Shown piece after piece: positions 33,990 through 42,325 of a stretch of 64,000 bases of DNA. Source of the DNA: SM23-28-2 sp964512285 (GTDB lineage: Bacteria; Chloroflexota; Dehalococcoidia; SM23-28-2); assembly GCA_964512285.1 (NCBI GenBank), contig CAZEJO010000005.1, positions 1-64,000 of the forward strand. The letters are read 5' to 3'. Below the pieces are notes generated by a model. The model did not search any database, was not told where the DNA came from, and was given only the letters and a program-made list of their open reading frames with translations. The position numbers and the translations under genes were made by a program. Numbering within the stretch: position 1 is the first letter of the stretch; every line of letters begins with the position of its first letter.

Positions 33990-34676
33990 CTACTGCTCGC
34001 CCAGGCCCGCCTCGATGCGAGCCAAGAGCTTCCTGGCCAACTCGATGGCTTCGTCAGTCGATGCGCCCTCGCCGAGGGTGTAGGTCCTGACATCAGCCAA
34101 TAGCTCACCCTTTCGAAACGTCAGCGAGACGACTTCGGCCTGGACAGCCTCCCAGCCGCAGAAGCTCACCCGAGGAGCCGAGAGAAAGAAGCCGTCAGCC
34201 CCATCGCCGATGGCGGGCAGATCAAGCTGCTCCGGTATGCCCTCTTCCTCCGGAAGGCCGGCGCCCATCGCCTCTATTGTCTGCTGCTCCTCTACCAATC
34301 TGGCGGCGGCAGCCTCCGTGCTCGTATAGAGCTCGAGCTCGCTAACGATGCAGACGGTCTTGCCCTCCCCCTGCAGACTCTCCTCCAGCAGCGACCGCAG
34401 CTTGCGCCCCTCCGTTCGCTCCTGAGGATCAGCCAGATCCGGCGTCATAGGGGTCAGCTCGCTGGTGACTTCGTAGGAGAAGCCCTGGGGCAGGTCCTCC
34501 GCCTGGAGCATCATTGCATCTAGGCCCTCCGGCTCGACACCTGCCGTCTCGTCCGCCGGCGTGGGCGATTGCTCCTCGCCCCCACCTCCCCCACCGCAGG
34601 CGGCGAGACAGAGGACAGCGGCGATGGCCAACGCGAACATCACCCCCGGCAGCCAGCCTATCGGTTTACGATTCAT
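33990..34676 (-). CDS. Lipoprotein of unknown function
   Basis: 228-aa predicted lipoprotein. A signal peptide with lipobox CLAAC and a run of six Gly is followed by a polar linker and a globular domain of about 160 residues (LDAMMLQAEDLPQGFSYEVT, LSAPRVSFCGWEAVQAEVVS). I do not recognise the domain. The opening looks like domains found in other Chloroflexota lipoproteins, and two Cys could form a disulfide. It overlaps gcvPB by 11 bp and precedes the aminotransferase by 14 bp, an odd place for a secreted protein. Confidence 0.75.
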   Translation of the reverse strand: MNRKPIGWLPGVMFALAIAAVLCLAACGGGGGGEEQSPTPADETAGVEPEGLDAMMLQAEDLPQGFSYEVTSELTPMTPDLADPQERTEGRKLRSLLEESLQGEGKTVCIVSELELYTSTEAAAARLVEEQQTIEAMGAGLPEEEGIPEQLDLPAIGDGADGFFLSAPRVSFCGWEAVQAEVVSLTFRKGELLADVRTYTLGEGASTDEAIELARKLLARIEAGLGEQ

Positions 34677-35769
34677 CCTCGGTCTCCCTTCGCCAGCGCA
34701 GCACCGGCCGACGGGCAGCCGTGGCCTCGTCCAAGCGGCCGATGGGGGCCGTGTGAGGCGCTTCCTTCACCACCTGCGGCTCCTCCTCGGCCTCGCGGGC
34801 GATGGCCAGCAGGGCATCGCAGAAGGCATCCAGGGCCTCCTTGCTCTCCGTCTCCGTGGGCTCGATCATCAGCGCCTCGTCCACGATGAGAGGGAAGTAG
34901 ACGGTGGGCGGATGGAAGCCGTAGTCGATGAGCCGCTTGGCGATGTCCCAGGTGCGCACGCCCTTCGCCCGCTGGCGGCTCCCTGAGAAGACCACCTCGT
35001 GCATGCAGCGGCGGTCGTAGGGCAAGTGGTAGGCCTGCCGCAAGCGAGCCTGGACATAGTTGGCGTTGATGACGGCGTTCTCGCTCACCTGGCGCAGCCC
35101 TTCGCTCCCCAGCGCGCGGAGGTAGGCGTAGGCCCGCAGCAGCACGCCAAAGTGCCCGTAGAACAGGCCAACCCTGCCGATGCTGCGCTCGGGCGTGGCC
35201 AGGACGAAGCGCCCGTCCTCCCTTCCGACTACGGGCGTCGGCAGGTAAGGCGCTAGGTGTTCCCTTACGACGACGGGCCCGGAGCCGGGGCCGCCGCCGC
35301 CGTGAGGGGTGCTGAAGGTCTTGTGCATGTTCAGATGGACGATGTCGAAGCCCATGTCGCCGAAGCGGGCGCGTCCGAGGAGGGCATTCAGATTGGCGCC
35401 GTCGCCGTAGAGGAGAGCCCCCTTGCGGTGTAGCATCTCGGCGATGCGNNNNNNNNNNNNNNNNNNNNNNNNNNNNNNNNNNNNNNNNNNNNNNNNNNNN
35501 NNNNNNNNNNNNNNNNNNNNNNNNNNNNNNNNNNNNNNNNNNNNNNNNGTGTCCACGCTGTAGTTGAGGCGGCTGAGGGCCAGGAAGTAGCGCACCAGGC
35601 CCACCTGACTCAGCTCGGGCAGGTTGAGCTCTTGGCGCAGGAGCTGCAGCGGCGGCATCCCGGCCTCAGGGACATCGCAGGGCGGCAGGGAGCAGGCCGT
35701 GCGCCCCGGCTTGCTCAGGTCGAAGGTGAGGCGAGCGCCGGTATCCGGCTGCCTCGGGCCGCTGCTCAC
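34666..35769 (-). CDS. gcvPB: Glycine dehydrogenase (decarboxylating) subunit 2, interrupted by assembly gap
   Basis: PLP subunit of the split P-protein. The N-terminal 73 residues (to LALSRLNYSVD) and the C-terminal part from RIAEMLHRKGALLYGDGANL are present. The PLP Lys is in HLNMHKTFSTPHGGGGPGSG. Normal GcvPB is about 480-510 aa and has about 150 residues between these landmarks, but the 100 N here allow only about 33. The N run is therefore a placeholder, and real sequence of about 450-480 nt is missing. It overlaps gcvPA by 4 nt (ATGA). Confidence 0.93.
   Translation of the reverse strand: MSSGPRQPDTGARLTFDLSKPGRTACSLPPCDVPEAGMPPLQLLRQELNLPELSQVGLVRYFLALSRLNYSVDXXXXXXXXXXXXXXXXXXXXXXXXXXXXXXXXXXRIAEMLHRKGALLYGDGANLNALLGRARFGDMGFDIVHLNMHKTFSTPHGGGGPGSGPVVVREHLAPYLPTPVVGREDGRFVLATPERSIGRVGLFYGHFGVLLRAYAYLRALGSEGLRQVSENAVINANYVQARLRQAYHLPYDRRCMHEVVFSGSRQRAKGVRTWDIAKRLIDYGFHPPTVYFPLIVDEALMIEPTETESKEALDAFCDALLAIAREAEEEPQVVKEAPHTAPIGRLDEATAARRPVLRWRRETEDES
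35449..35548. other. Assembly gap (100 N) inside gcvPB
   Basis: Exactly 100 N, the common placeholder for a gap of unknown length. The frame through it is meaningless. Confidence 0.99.
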
Positions 35770-37085
35770 TCGCTGCCTCCGATCTCCGCCAGCGCCTCCA
35801 CCAGGCGGTCGATCTCCTCCCGCGTGTTCATCTCCGTGACGCAGAGGAGGAGGCCGTTCTCCACATGCTGGCTCACGTCCAAGCCGCCGATGATGCCCCG
35901 CTCCAGGAGGGCACGGTTCACCTCAGAGGGCGGCCGGGGGCAACGCACCACGAACTCTTTGAAGAAGAGTCCGTCGAAAGCCAGGGAATAGCCAGGCACC
36001 TGGGCGATGCGGTGGGCAGCGTAGTGGGCCTTGTGGTAGCAGAGATCGGCCACCTGGCGCAGGCCCTGCTTGCCCATCGCTGCCAGGTAGACAGTGGCGG
36101 CCAGGGCGACGAGCTGCTGGCTGGTGCAGATGTTGGATGAGGCCTTCTCGCGGCGGATGTGCTGCTCGCGGGTCTGGAGGGTGAGGACGTAGCCAGTGCG
36201 CCCCTGGTCATCGCTGGTGCGGCCGATGATTCGGCCCGGCATCTGGCGCAGGTACTGCTGGCGACAGGCGAAGAGGCCGAGATAGGGCCCGCCGAAGCTC
36301 AGGGGGCTGCCCAGCGATTGGCCATCGCCCACCACGACATCGGCCCCGTAGTCGCCGGGGGGCCGGAATAGGCCCAGCGATATGGGATCGACGGACACAA
36401 CGAGAAGGGCTCCTGCCTCATGGGCTGCCCTCTCCACCGCTTCGATATCGGGCAGGAAATAGCCGAAGAAATTGGGCTGCTGGACGGCCAGACAGGCGTG
36501 CTCCTCGTTGAGGGCCAGGGCGTCGGGCGACAGCACATCCACCGCCAGGTCGCGGCCGAAGGCGTAGGTGCGCACCACCGCCTGGCAGTGGGGGTGAACG
36601 GTGGAAAGAAGAGCGATGCGCCGACGACCGGTGACGCCGGCGGCCATCAGGCAGGCCTCGGCCAGGGCGCTGGCGCCGTCGTACATGCCGGCGTTGGCCA
36701 CGTCCATGGCCGTCAGCTCGCAGACCATCGACTGGAACTCGAAGGCGGTCTGGAGAGTGCCCTGGCTGATCTCCGCCTGGTAGGGAGTGTAGGCGGTAGC
36801 GTACTCGCTGCGGCCGATGACCTCGCCGACCACGCTGGGGATGAAGTGGCGATAGGCGCCGCCGCCCAGAAAGCAGGGCATGCTATCGACCGGCTGGTTG
36901 CGCGCGGCCAGGCCCGCCAGCTCGCGCACCAGCTCCGGCTCCGAGAGAGCGGGCGGCAGGCCCAGCTCGCCGGCGCGGAACTCCGATGGGATGTCGGCGA
37001 ACAACTCCTCGACCGAGGCCACGCCGATGGCGGCCAGCATGGCCTGGCGGTCGGTCTCAGTGTTGGCGATGTAAGGAAGTGTCAT
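35766..37085 (-). CDS. gcvPA: Glycine dehydrogenase (decarboxylating) subunit 1
   Basis: 439-aa partner of GcvPB; together they decarboxylate glycine and pass the aminomethyl group to GcvH. It begins MTLPYIANTETDRQAMLAAI. Landmarks include CFLGGGAYRHFIPSVV, YTPYQAEISQGTLQTAFEFQ, MYDGASALAEA and GDGQSLGSPLSFGGPYLGLF. RRPGRI-type motifs appear as MPGRIIGRTSDDQGR and the LQTREQHIRREKASSNICT block is intact. It lies 5 bp after gcvH. Confidence 0.96.
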   Translation of the reverse strand: MTLPYIANTETDRQAMLAAIGVASVEELFADIPSEFRAGELGLPPALSEPELVRELAGLAARNQPVDSMPCFLGGGAYRHFIPSVVGEVIGRSEYATAYTPYQAEISQGTLQTAFEFQSMVCELTAMDVANAGMYDGASALAEACLMAAGVTGRRRIALLSTVHPHCQAVVRTYAFGRDLAVDVLSPDALALNEEHACLAVQQPNFFGYFLPDIEAVERAAHEAGALLVVSVDPISLGLFRPPGDYGADVVVGDGQSLGSPLSFGGPYLGLFACRQQYLRQMPGRIIGRTSDDQGRTGYVLTLQTREQHIRREKASSNICTSQQLVALAATVYLAAMGKQGLRQVADLCYHKAHYAAHRIAQVPGYSLAFDGLFFKEFVVRCPRPPSEVNRALLERGIIGGLDVSQHVENGLLLCVTEMNTREEIDRLVEALAEIGGSE

Positions 37086-37090
37086 AGCTC

Positions 37091-37474
37091 CTAAGATTGC
37101 GCTATCAGCTCATCGTACTGCTCGGCGGTGAGGAGGCTGTCCAGCTCGGCGGGATCGGCCAGGCGCACGCGCACCAGCCAGCCCTGCCCGTAGGGCGACT
37201 GGTTCGCCAGCTCCGGCCTGTCGACGACCTCCTGGTTGACCTCCGTCACCTCGCCGCTGACGGGCGAGTAGAGGTCGGAGACGGCCTTCACCGACTCGAT
37301 CTCGCCCAGCTTGTCGAGCTGCTTGACCTGGGTCCCCGACGAGGGCAGGTCAAGGTAGACAAGGTCGCCAAGCTGATCCTGAGCGTAGTCGGTGATGCCG
37401 ACGGTGCCGAGATCAGCCTCGACACGCACCCACTCGTGCTCCTTGGTGTAACGGCGATCGGTAGGACTAGACAT
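37091..37474 (-). CDS. gcvH: Glycine cleavage system H protein
   Basis: 127-aa lipoyl carrier that shuttles the aminomethyl arm between P, T and L proteins. The lipoylated residue is Lys63 in GEIESVKAVSDLYSPVSGEV. The start MSSPTDRRYTKEHEWV is typical, with an appropriate GAGGGGA ribosome site. Lipoyl-synthesis genes and lpd are not in the window. Confidence 0.96.
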   Translation of the reverse strand: MSSPTDRRYTKEHEWVRVEADLGTVGITDYAQDQLGDLVYLDLPSSGTQVKQLDKLGEIESVKAVSDLYSPVSGEVTEVNQEVVDRPELANQSPYGQGWLVRVRLADPAELDSLLTAEQYDELIAQS

Positions 37475-37546
37475 GGCTCCCCTCCTCTGGACTGATTAAG
37501 CCCAAGATTAGCGTCGGGCGAGAGGCAAGTCAATGGAGGGTGGGGG

Positions 37547-38659
37547 CTAGCCCGCCTTTGGCCGCTTGTAGAACGGCCGCTTGACCACCTGCGCCCGCAG
37601 GAGCCTGCCCCGCACGTCCACATCGAGCTCCGTGCCCACGCTGGCCAGCTCCGGCGGCAGGTAGGCCATGCCGATGCTCACCCCCAGCGTCGGCGAAAAG
37701 CCGCCGCTGGTCAGCTCGCTCACCCGGCGGCCCGATTGCATGATGGGGTAGCCCGCTCGCATGACGCCCCGCTCCTGAGCCTTGAGGCAGACCAGGTGAC
37801 GCTGGACGCCGGCGTCATGAATGCGCAGGAGGGCTTCCCGCCCGATGAAATCGACGCCATCGTCGAAAGTCACTACCCAACCCAGGCCGGCCTCGAAGGG
37901 GTTGGTGCTGCTATCGATGTCGTTGCCGTAGAGGGGGAGGGCCGCCTCCAGGCGCAGGCTGTCGCGAGCGCCCAGGCCGCAGGGCTGGACGCCGTGCTCG
38001 ACGAACCACTTCCAAAGGATGACGCCGGCGGCGGACGACAGAATGATCTCGACGCCGTCCTCGCCCGTGTAACCGGTGCGGGAGAAGAAAGCGGTGACGC
38101 CAGCCAGCGATACTTCAGCACAACCGCGGGGTCGTAGGCCCTCGGCCAGAGATGGCACCAGGCGAGCCAGGTAGCGCTGCGCATCAGGGCCTTGAAGGGC
38201 CGCCATGACTGTTTCCGCCTGGCGATCATTCACTGTGACGCGCAGCGATGAGTGGAGATGCTGTTGGATCCAATCACCGATCCTATCGGCGTTGGCAGAG
38301 TTAACCACCATCAGAAAGCGCTCGTCGGCCAGGCGGAAGACGTACACGTCGTCCAGGATGCCCCCCTCCTCCTGGCAGACGAGGCCGTAGTGACCTTTGC
38401 CCACCTCCAGCCCGGCGATGTCGTAGGTCACCAGGCCGCGCAGGAAAGATGCGCCGTCGGGGCCGGTTACCTCCAGGCGGCCCATGTGGGAGACGTCGAA
38501 CAGACCAACCCGCTGGCGAACGGCGTGGTGCTCCTCGACGATGCCCTTGTACTGGACAGGCATCTCCCAGCCGGCGAAGGGAACCATGCGCCCGCCCAGA
38601 GCTAAGTGCTGGTTATAGAGGGCAGTACGACGGAGGGTGGGGGCCTGACCGCTGCTCAT
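37547..38659 (-). CDS. gcvT: Aminomethyltransferase (glycine cleavage T protein)
   Basis: 370-aa THF-dependent transferase releasing ammonia and making methylene-THF. MVPFAGWEMPVQYKGIVEEH, GLFDVSHMGRLEVTGPD, the catalytic Asp region and TGYTGEDGVEI are present. The ATG at 38659 (MSSGQAPTLRRTALYNQHLA) overlaps the upstream stop as ATGA; the longer ORF running into the MBL gene is rejected. It is 72 bp from gcvH. Confidence 0.95.
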   Translation of the reverse strand: MSSGQAPTLRRTALYNQHLALGGRMVPFAGWEMPVQYKGIVEEHHAVRQRVGLFDVSHMGRLEVTGPDGASFLRGLVTYDIAGLEVGKGHYGLVCQEEGGILDDVYVFRLADERFLMVVNSANADRIGDWIQQHLHSSLRVTVNDRQAETVMAALQGPDAQRYLARLVPSLAEGLRPRGCAEVSLAGVTAFFSRTGYTGEDGVEIILSSAAGVILWKWFVEHGVQPCGLGARDSLRLEAALPLYGNDIDSSTNPFEAGLGWVVTFDDGVDFIGREALLRIHDAGVQRHLVCLKAQERGVMRAGYPIMQSGRRVSELTSGGFSPTLGVSIGMAYLPPELASVGTELDVDVRGRLLRAQVVKRPFYKRPKAG

Positions 38660-39501
38660 AGCGTCTCCCACTTTCGCTTGCCGTCGACCAGCCTCAGGCG
38701 CCCGAGGCCCGGCGGCGGACAGTGAACACAAACCAATAGATCGTTCTCGGCTATCGCCCGCTCCAGGATACGCTTCTTCGTCTCCAGCGACAGCAGGGGC
38801 AGCACATCGAAGGACGATATCCAAGCCAGGCGCTCCAGCATCAGCGGATGCTGGACGATGTCGCCGATGTAGACGGCCGTCTGACCGGCGGAGGCCACCT
38901 CCACGATGGCATGATGGGCGGTGTGGCCGGGGGCGGGCAGGATGCGCACGCCCTTGACCACCTCCGCCTCGCCCTCCACCAGCTCTAGCTGGCCGCTGTC
39001 GGCCAGGGGCTCCAGGTTCTCGGGAAGGTAGCTGGCGCGCGTGCGCTCGTTGGGGTGATTGGCCTCGTCCCACTCGCCCTTCTGAAGGAAGTAGCGGGCG
39101 CGAGGGAAGGTGAGCGCCAGCTTGCCGTCGCGGTAGGTAGTGTTGCCGCCGCAGTGGTCGAAGTGGAGGTGGGTGTTGATGACGATGTCCACATCCTCGG
39201 GCCGGATGCCCTGGCGGGCCATGTCCTCCACCAGCGTTCCCGCCTGAGCGACGCCGGAGCCGCGGGGGATGCGGGTCGTCTTATTGCCCACGCCCGTCTC
39301 CACCAGGATCAGCTTGCCCTGCGACCGCACGAGGAGGCAGTTGAGGCCGACGGGCAGGCTGTGCTCCTCATCGAGGGGCCCCACCAGGGGCTCCCACATG
39401 ACGCGCGGCGTCACGCCGAAGACGGAGCCCGCGTCCAGGCGGAGGACGCCATCGCTGACGACCAGAAGATCGTAATCGCCCAGACGGAACCAATCGCTCA
39501 T
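38656..39501 (-). CDS. MBL-fold metallo-hydrolase
   Basis: 281-aa metallo-beta-lactamase-fold hydrolase. The dinuclear metal site reads THLHFDHCGGN, with a later His in PAPGHTAHH and an Asp in YIGDIVQHP. The pattern resembles lactonase/quorum-quenching-like and AttM-type hydrolases (glyoxalase II superfamily). The substrate is unknown. The ATG at 39501 is MSDWFRLGDYDLLV. It is the first gene of the gcv operon and overlaps gcvT by 4 nt, so it may act on a one-carbon or glyoxylate-related compound; that link is only positional. Confidence 0.85.
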   Translation of the reverse strand: MSDWFRLGDYDLLVVSDGVLRLDAGSVFGVTPRVMWEPLVGPLDEEHSLPVGLNCLLVRSQGKLILVETGVGNKTTRIPRGSGVAQAGTLVEDMARQGIRPEDVDIVINTHLHFDHCGGNTTYRDGKLALTFPRARYFLQKGEWDEANHPNERTRASYLPENLEPLADSGQLELVEGEAEVVKGVRILPAPGHTAHHAIVEVASAGQTAVYIGDIVQHPLMLERLAWISSFDVLPLLSLETKKRILERAIAENDLLVCVHCPPPGLGRLRLVDGKRKWETL

Positions 39502-39540
39502 GGCAAACGTTCTAGGGGTGACGGCAAACGACCCTTCTCC

Positions 39541-39570
39541 AAGATAGCGCGCGCGGGCTGGCAGGGTCAA
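39541..39570 (-). promoter_or_regulatory. Putative promoter of the MBL-gcv operon
   Basis: Minus strand TTGACC (39570-39565), an 18-nt spacer and TATCTT (39546-39541). I saw no glycine riboswitch aptamer in the leader. Confidence 0.45.
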
Positions 39571-39628
39571 TGCGGGCAAGGAGGAGAGGAATTTGGCAGG
39601 GAAATTCCTGTTGTAGGCTGCAAGCACT

Positions 39629-39656
39629 TTGGCAAAATGCGCCAATGTGTTAAAAT
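39629..39656 (+). promoter_or_regulatory. Putative promoter with internal dyad
   Basis: TTGGCA (39629-39634), a 16-nt spacer and TAAAAT (39651-39656). The arms TTGGC and GCCAA within it form an inverted repeat that could be an operator. Confidence 0.5.
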
Positions 39657-39681
39657 TCGTTTGCGAGCATGAGTGAGCGTT

Positions 39682-40629
39682 ATGACACCCAGAGTTATCG
39701 GGGTTCTGACCTTTGTGGTGGTGGCTGTCGGCGTGACGGTCGGCGTCTACTTCGCCAGCCAGGTGAGCGACGGCACCACCGCCGCCCACGAGCAGGGCGA
39801 GAAGCCCACACTGACGCCTGTCGCCGTGGTGGTGGGCGAGCCCAGCCTGGAGCAGGATGAGCCTGCAGTAGTACCGACTGCAGCTCCACCCGTCTCACCC
39901 AGCTCCGAGCCGCCCGTGACCGCACTGCCCTCTTCGCCAACACCTCCGCCCCCCCCACCACCACCGACCGCGACGCCCACGCCCGAGCCGGGGGTCTGCC
40001 CGCCGCCATACCGGAAAGCGTCGACAGTAGGCGACGTCGTTGGCCGCTGGCAGCTTGAAGGCGGCACGGTGCATCGGGACGGATACGTCAGCCTGCACCT
40101 GCCGGCGGGAAGGCACTTCGTCGTCGACAGCGGGTGGTACTCAGAAGGGCTGCAGATCACCATCTACGATCTGGAGGCGCAGTCGGCCCTGAATGTGCGC
40201 AGCGACGGGTGTGAAAACAGTCGCACTGTCCCCGATGCGGCAGCAGACGCGGTGTTCGACGAGATAATGGCGACTCTAGAGATAGCAGATTCCTACGCGT
40301 GCCCATCTCCGGGACGGGTGACGCCAGAGGACTTCCCAGGGACAGACAAGGCTCCGGCCGTGTCCCAGATAGGCGGTCAGCCTGCAAAGGGAGGGGCGCC
40401 GCTCAGGGTCGGCGACCTCACGTTACAACTGCCCGCTGGCAGGCAGTTCCGGGTGGGCGGCGGGGTGTCCAGTCCAGGCGGGTCGTTCCTATGGCTGTAT
40501 GACGTAGAGGCTCAATCGTATTTGTACCTGAGGCCTGACGGTTGCGAGACCAGTCGGTTCATACGTGACGCCGCCGTGGACCCCGTGTTCGATCAAATCG
40601 CGGCCACCGTACAGGTGACGTGGCGGTGA
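39682..40629 (+). CDS. Membrane-anchored secreted protein with a duplicated domain
   Basis: 315-aa protein with one N-terminal transmembrane anchor (VIGVLTFVVVAVGVTVGVYF), a Pro-rich linker including PTPPPPPPPPTATPTPEPG, then two homologous domains of about 80 aa. The first contains YVSLHLPAGRHFVVDSGWYS, IYDLEAQSALNVRSDGCENS and VFDEIMATLEI. The second contains LTLQLPAGRQFRVGGGVSSP, LYDVEAQSYLYLRPDGCETS and VFDQIAATVQV. The family is not recognised. The start could be GTG 39673 instead. Function unknown; likely acts outside the membrane. Confidence 0.75.
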   Translation: MTPRVIGVLTFVVVAVGVTVGVYFASQVSDGTTAAHEQGEKPTLTPVAVVVGEPSLEQDEPAVVPTAAPPVSPSSEPPVTALPSSPTPPPPPPPPTATPTPEPGVCPPPYRKASTVGDVVGRWQLEGGTVHRDGYVSLHLPAGRHFVVDSGWYSEGLQITIYDLEAQSALNVRSDGCENSRTVPDAAADAVFDEIMATLEIADSYACPSPGRVTPEDFPGTDKAPAVSQIGGQPAKGGAPLRVGDLTLQLPAGRQFRVGGGVSSPGGSFLWLYDVEAQSYLYLRPDGCETSRFIRDAAVDPVFDQIAATVQVTWR

Positions 40630-40665
40630 AGAAGCGGACAAGAGCCAACCTGTCCGTGAGCAGCC

Positions 40666-42186
40666 ATGCCTAGACGCAAAGCTGCTGTGGCACGGCGAGT
40701 GGGTTTTAGCCTTGTGGGACTGTGCTTGTGCGCCGTCACCCTGCTGTTGGCCACCACCCAGGGCGGACTAGCGGACTACGACGACGACAACGTGCTCGAG
40801 TGGGGAGTCTTCAACAACCGGATGGGGTTTCAGCAGGGGATGATAAGCGGCACGCCCATTAGGGCTTGCAGCGACGGCGATTTTGTGTCCTCTACCCAGA
40901 TTGCCGTGAGCCGCTGGAACACTGCTTTAGGCCATACCACCTTCCAGAATAGCTGCGCTTGGCCCCAAGTGTGGGTCACCACAGAACTCTTTGAGCACTG
41001 CCAGCCTTCAGGCCCCTACTACCCTCACGCTTGCACAGAGCCCACCAACGTGTTGGACTGGGAGATAGTCTCCCCCACGGCGGCTCGTATGAACCCGAAT
41101 ATGTTTCCCAAGTCGTCCCCGGAGTGCCCAAGTGGGTGCTTCGACGGTGAGTGGCACACCAATCGTGACGTTACGCACGAGTTTGGACATGCCCTTGGGC
41201 ACGCCGGCTATGCCGGATGTCCAGGGGGCACGCCGACCATAATGGACTGTACAGAGCAGTGTTGGTATGACACGCCCCAGCAGCTGGATGTAACCAACTA
41301 CAACGCCGCCTACAGGCCGAACGGCGTCACCAGCTTCACGGGGTCTTCGCCTGGCCCCGGTCAGGTGCAGCTCTCCTGGAACCCGAGCAACGTCCATGCC
41401 GAGGCGGTGTTCCGCATCAACCGCTGGCCCGCCGGGCAGGGCTGTTGCGGAACCGTGGTCGGGACGGCCGCCAAGAACGCATCAAGCATCACCCTCTCCA
41501 ACCAGCCGTCCGGCAACCAGACCTATCGCGTCCGGGGCTGGACTTATGCCCTTAACAACGGCTACGGCGACAATCCCTCTCCGCAGGACGTCACCGTAAA
41601 CGTGCAGCCCCTCCTCTATGACAGTTTTAGCTCCGGCTCCATCAATACGAGTCTTTGGGGCACTGTCGTGGGCGGAGGCGCCACCATCGTCCAATCCGGC
41701 GGCTACCTCCAGATGAGTATTCCCGACGTAGCCAACGCCTATGCAGACCTGTACTCGAAGAGCTACTTCCCCGTTGGCACCACCTTTGAAGCCCGCGTGT
41801 GGGTAGGATCAGGCCAGTGGTATGACCACAAGGGCATCGGCTATGCGAACGCCAGAGTGGGGGCTGACTGCGGAAGTGGTGAAACCCAAGCGGCAATGTG
41901 GCGGGGCCAAGATCGCGATAAGTACACCGAAACCAAAACCAGTTCAAGCTCACACAACTGTACCAAGAGGCAATCAAGCTACCCTTCAGGCTGGAGAACG
42001 ATCAAGGTCGAAAGGGTAAGCAGCTCGCAGGTCAAATTCTATGAAACCGGAGCCCTGATCGGAACCCACACCTCTTACATCCCCACCGGAAGCCTCCGCA
42101 TTAGGTTCAGCGCCTACACCTACACTTCGGCTCCCTCAGACTACATCACGATCTGGGTTGATTGGGTGAAGGTGACCCAACCCTAG
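40666..42186 (+). CDS. Secreted matrixin-like metalloprotease with FN3 and LamG-like domains
   Basis: 506-aa secreted protein. A signal peptide (residues 1-38) precedes a matrixin-like catalytic region with HEFGHALGHAG starting at His171 and a Met-turn-like TPTIMDCTEQ. Residues about 220-310 look like fibronectin type III (VQLSWNPSNVHAEAVFRINR). Residues about 315-506 look like a concanavalin/laminin-G beta-sandwich (DSFSSGSINTSLWGTVVGGG). In classic metzincins the third zinc ligand is the 11th residue of HExxHxxGxxH; here residue 11 is Gly and residue 9 is His. Base composition looks less GC-rich than neighbours, hinting at transfer. Confidence 0.72.
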   Translation: MPRRKAAVARRVGFSLVGLCLCAVTLLLATTQGGLADYDDDNVLEWGVFNNRMGFQQGMISGTPIRACSDGDFVSSTQIAVSRWNTALGHTTFQNSCAWPQVWVTTELFEHCQPSGPYYPHACTEPTNVLDWEIVSPTAARMNPNMFPKSSPECPSGCFDGEWHTNRDVTHEFGHALGHAGYAGCPGGTPTIMDCTEQCWYDTPQQLDVTNYNAAYRPNGVTSFTGSSPGPGQVQLSWNPSNVHAEAVFRINRWPAGQGCCGTVVGTAAKNASSITLSNQPSGNQTYRVRGWTYALNNGYGDNPSPQDVTVNVQPLLYDSFSSGSINTSLWGTVVGGGATIVQSGGYLQMSIPDVANAYADLYSKSYFPVGTTFEARVWVGSGQWYDHKGIGYANARVGADCGSGETQAAMWRGQDRDKYTETKTSSSSHNCTKRQSSYPSGWRTIKVERVSSSQVKFYETGALIGTHTSYIPTGSLRIRFSAYTYTSAPSDYITIWVDWVKVTQP

Positions 42187-42264
42187 ATGGTGCTGCGGGA
42201 TTTGTCCCGCAAGGTCGGGAAGCTCACCCACCAATAGCGAACCGGGCACGGCATCGTCCGCCAC

Positions 42265-42292
42265 TTGTGTCCCGCTCCCCAACTGCTATAAT
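42265..42292 (+). promoter_or_regulatory. Promoter of ilvE
   Basis: TTGTGT (42265-42270), a 16-nt spacer and an extended -10 TGCTATAAT ending at 42292, about 33 nt before the ilvE ATG. Confidence 0.65.
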
Positions 42293-42325
42293 TAGCCCAA
42301 CTCTCCTCGAAAGGAGCGTCTTGCT

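Noticed and set aside
38660..39073. N-terminal extension of gcvT
   Set aside because: It overlaps the MBL-fold gene in another frame; the ATGA junction at 38656-38659 gives the natural start.
39502..39672. Glycine riboswitch upstream of the gcv operon
   Set aside because: I looked for the tandem-aptamer core sequences in the leader of the minus-strand operon and saw none.
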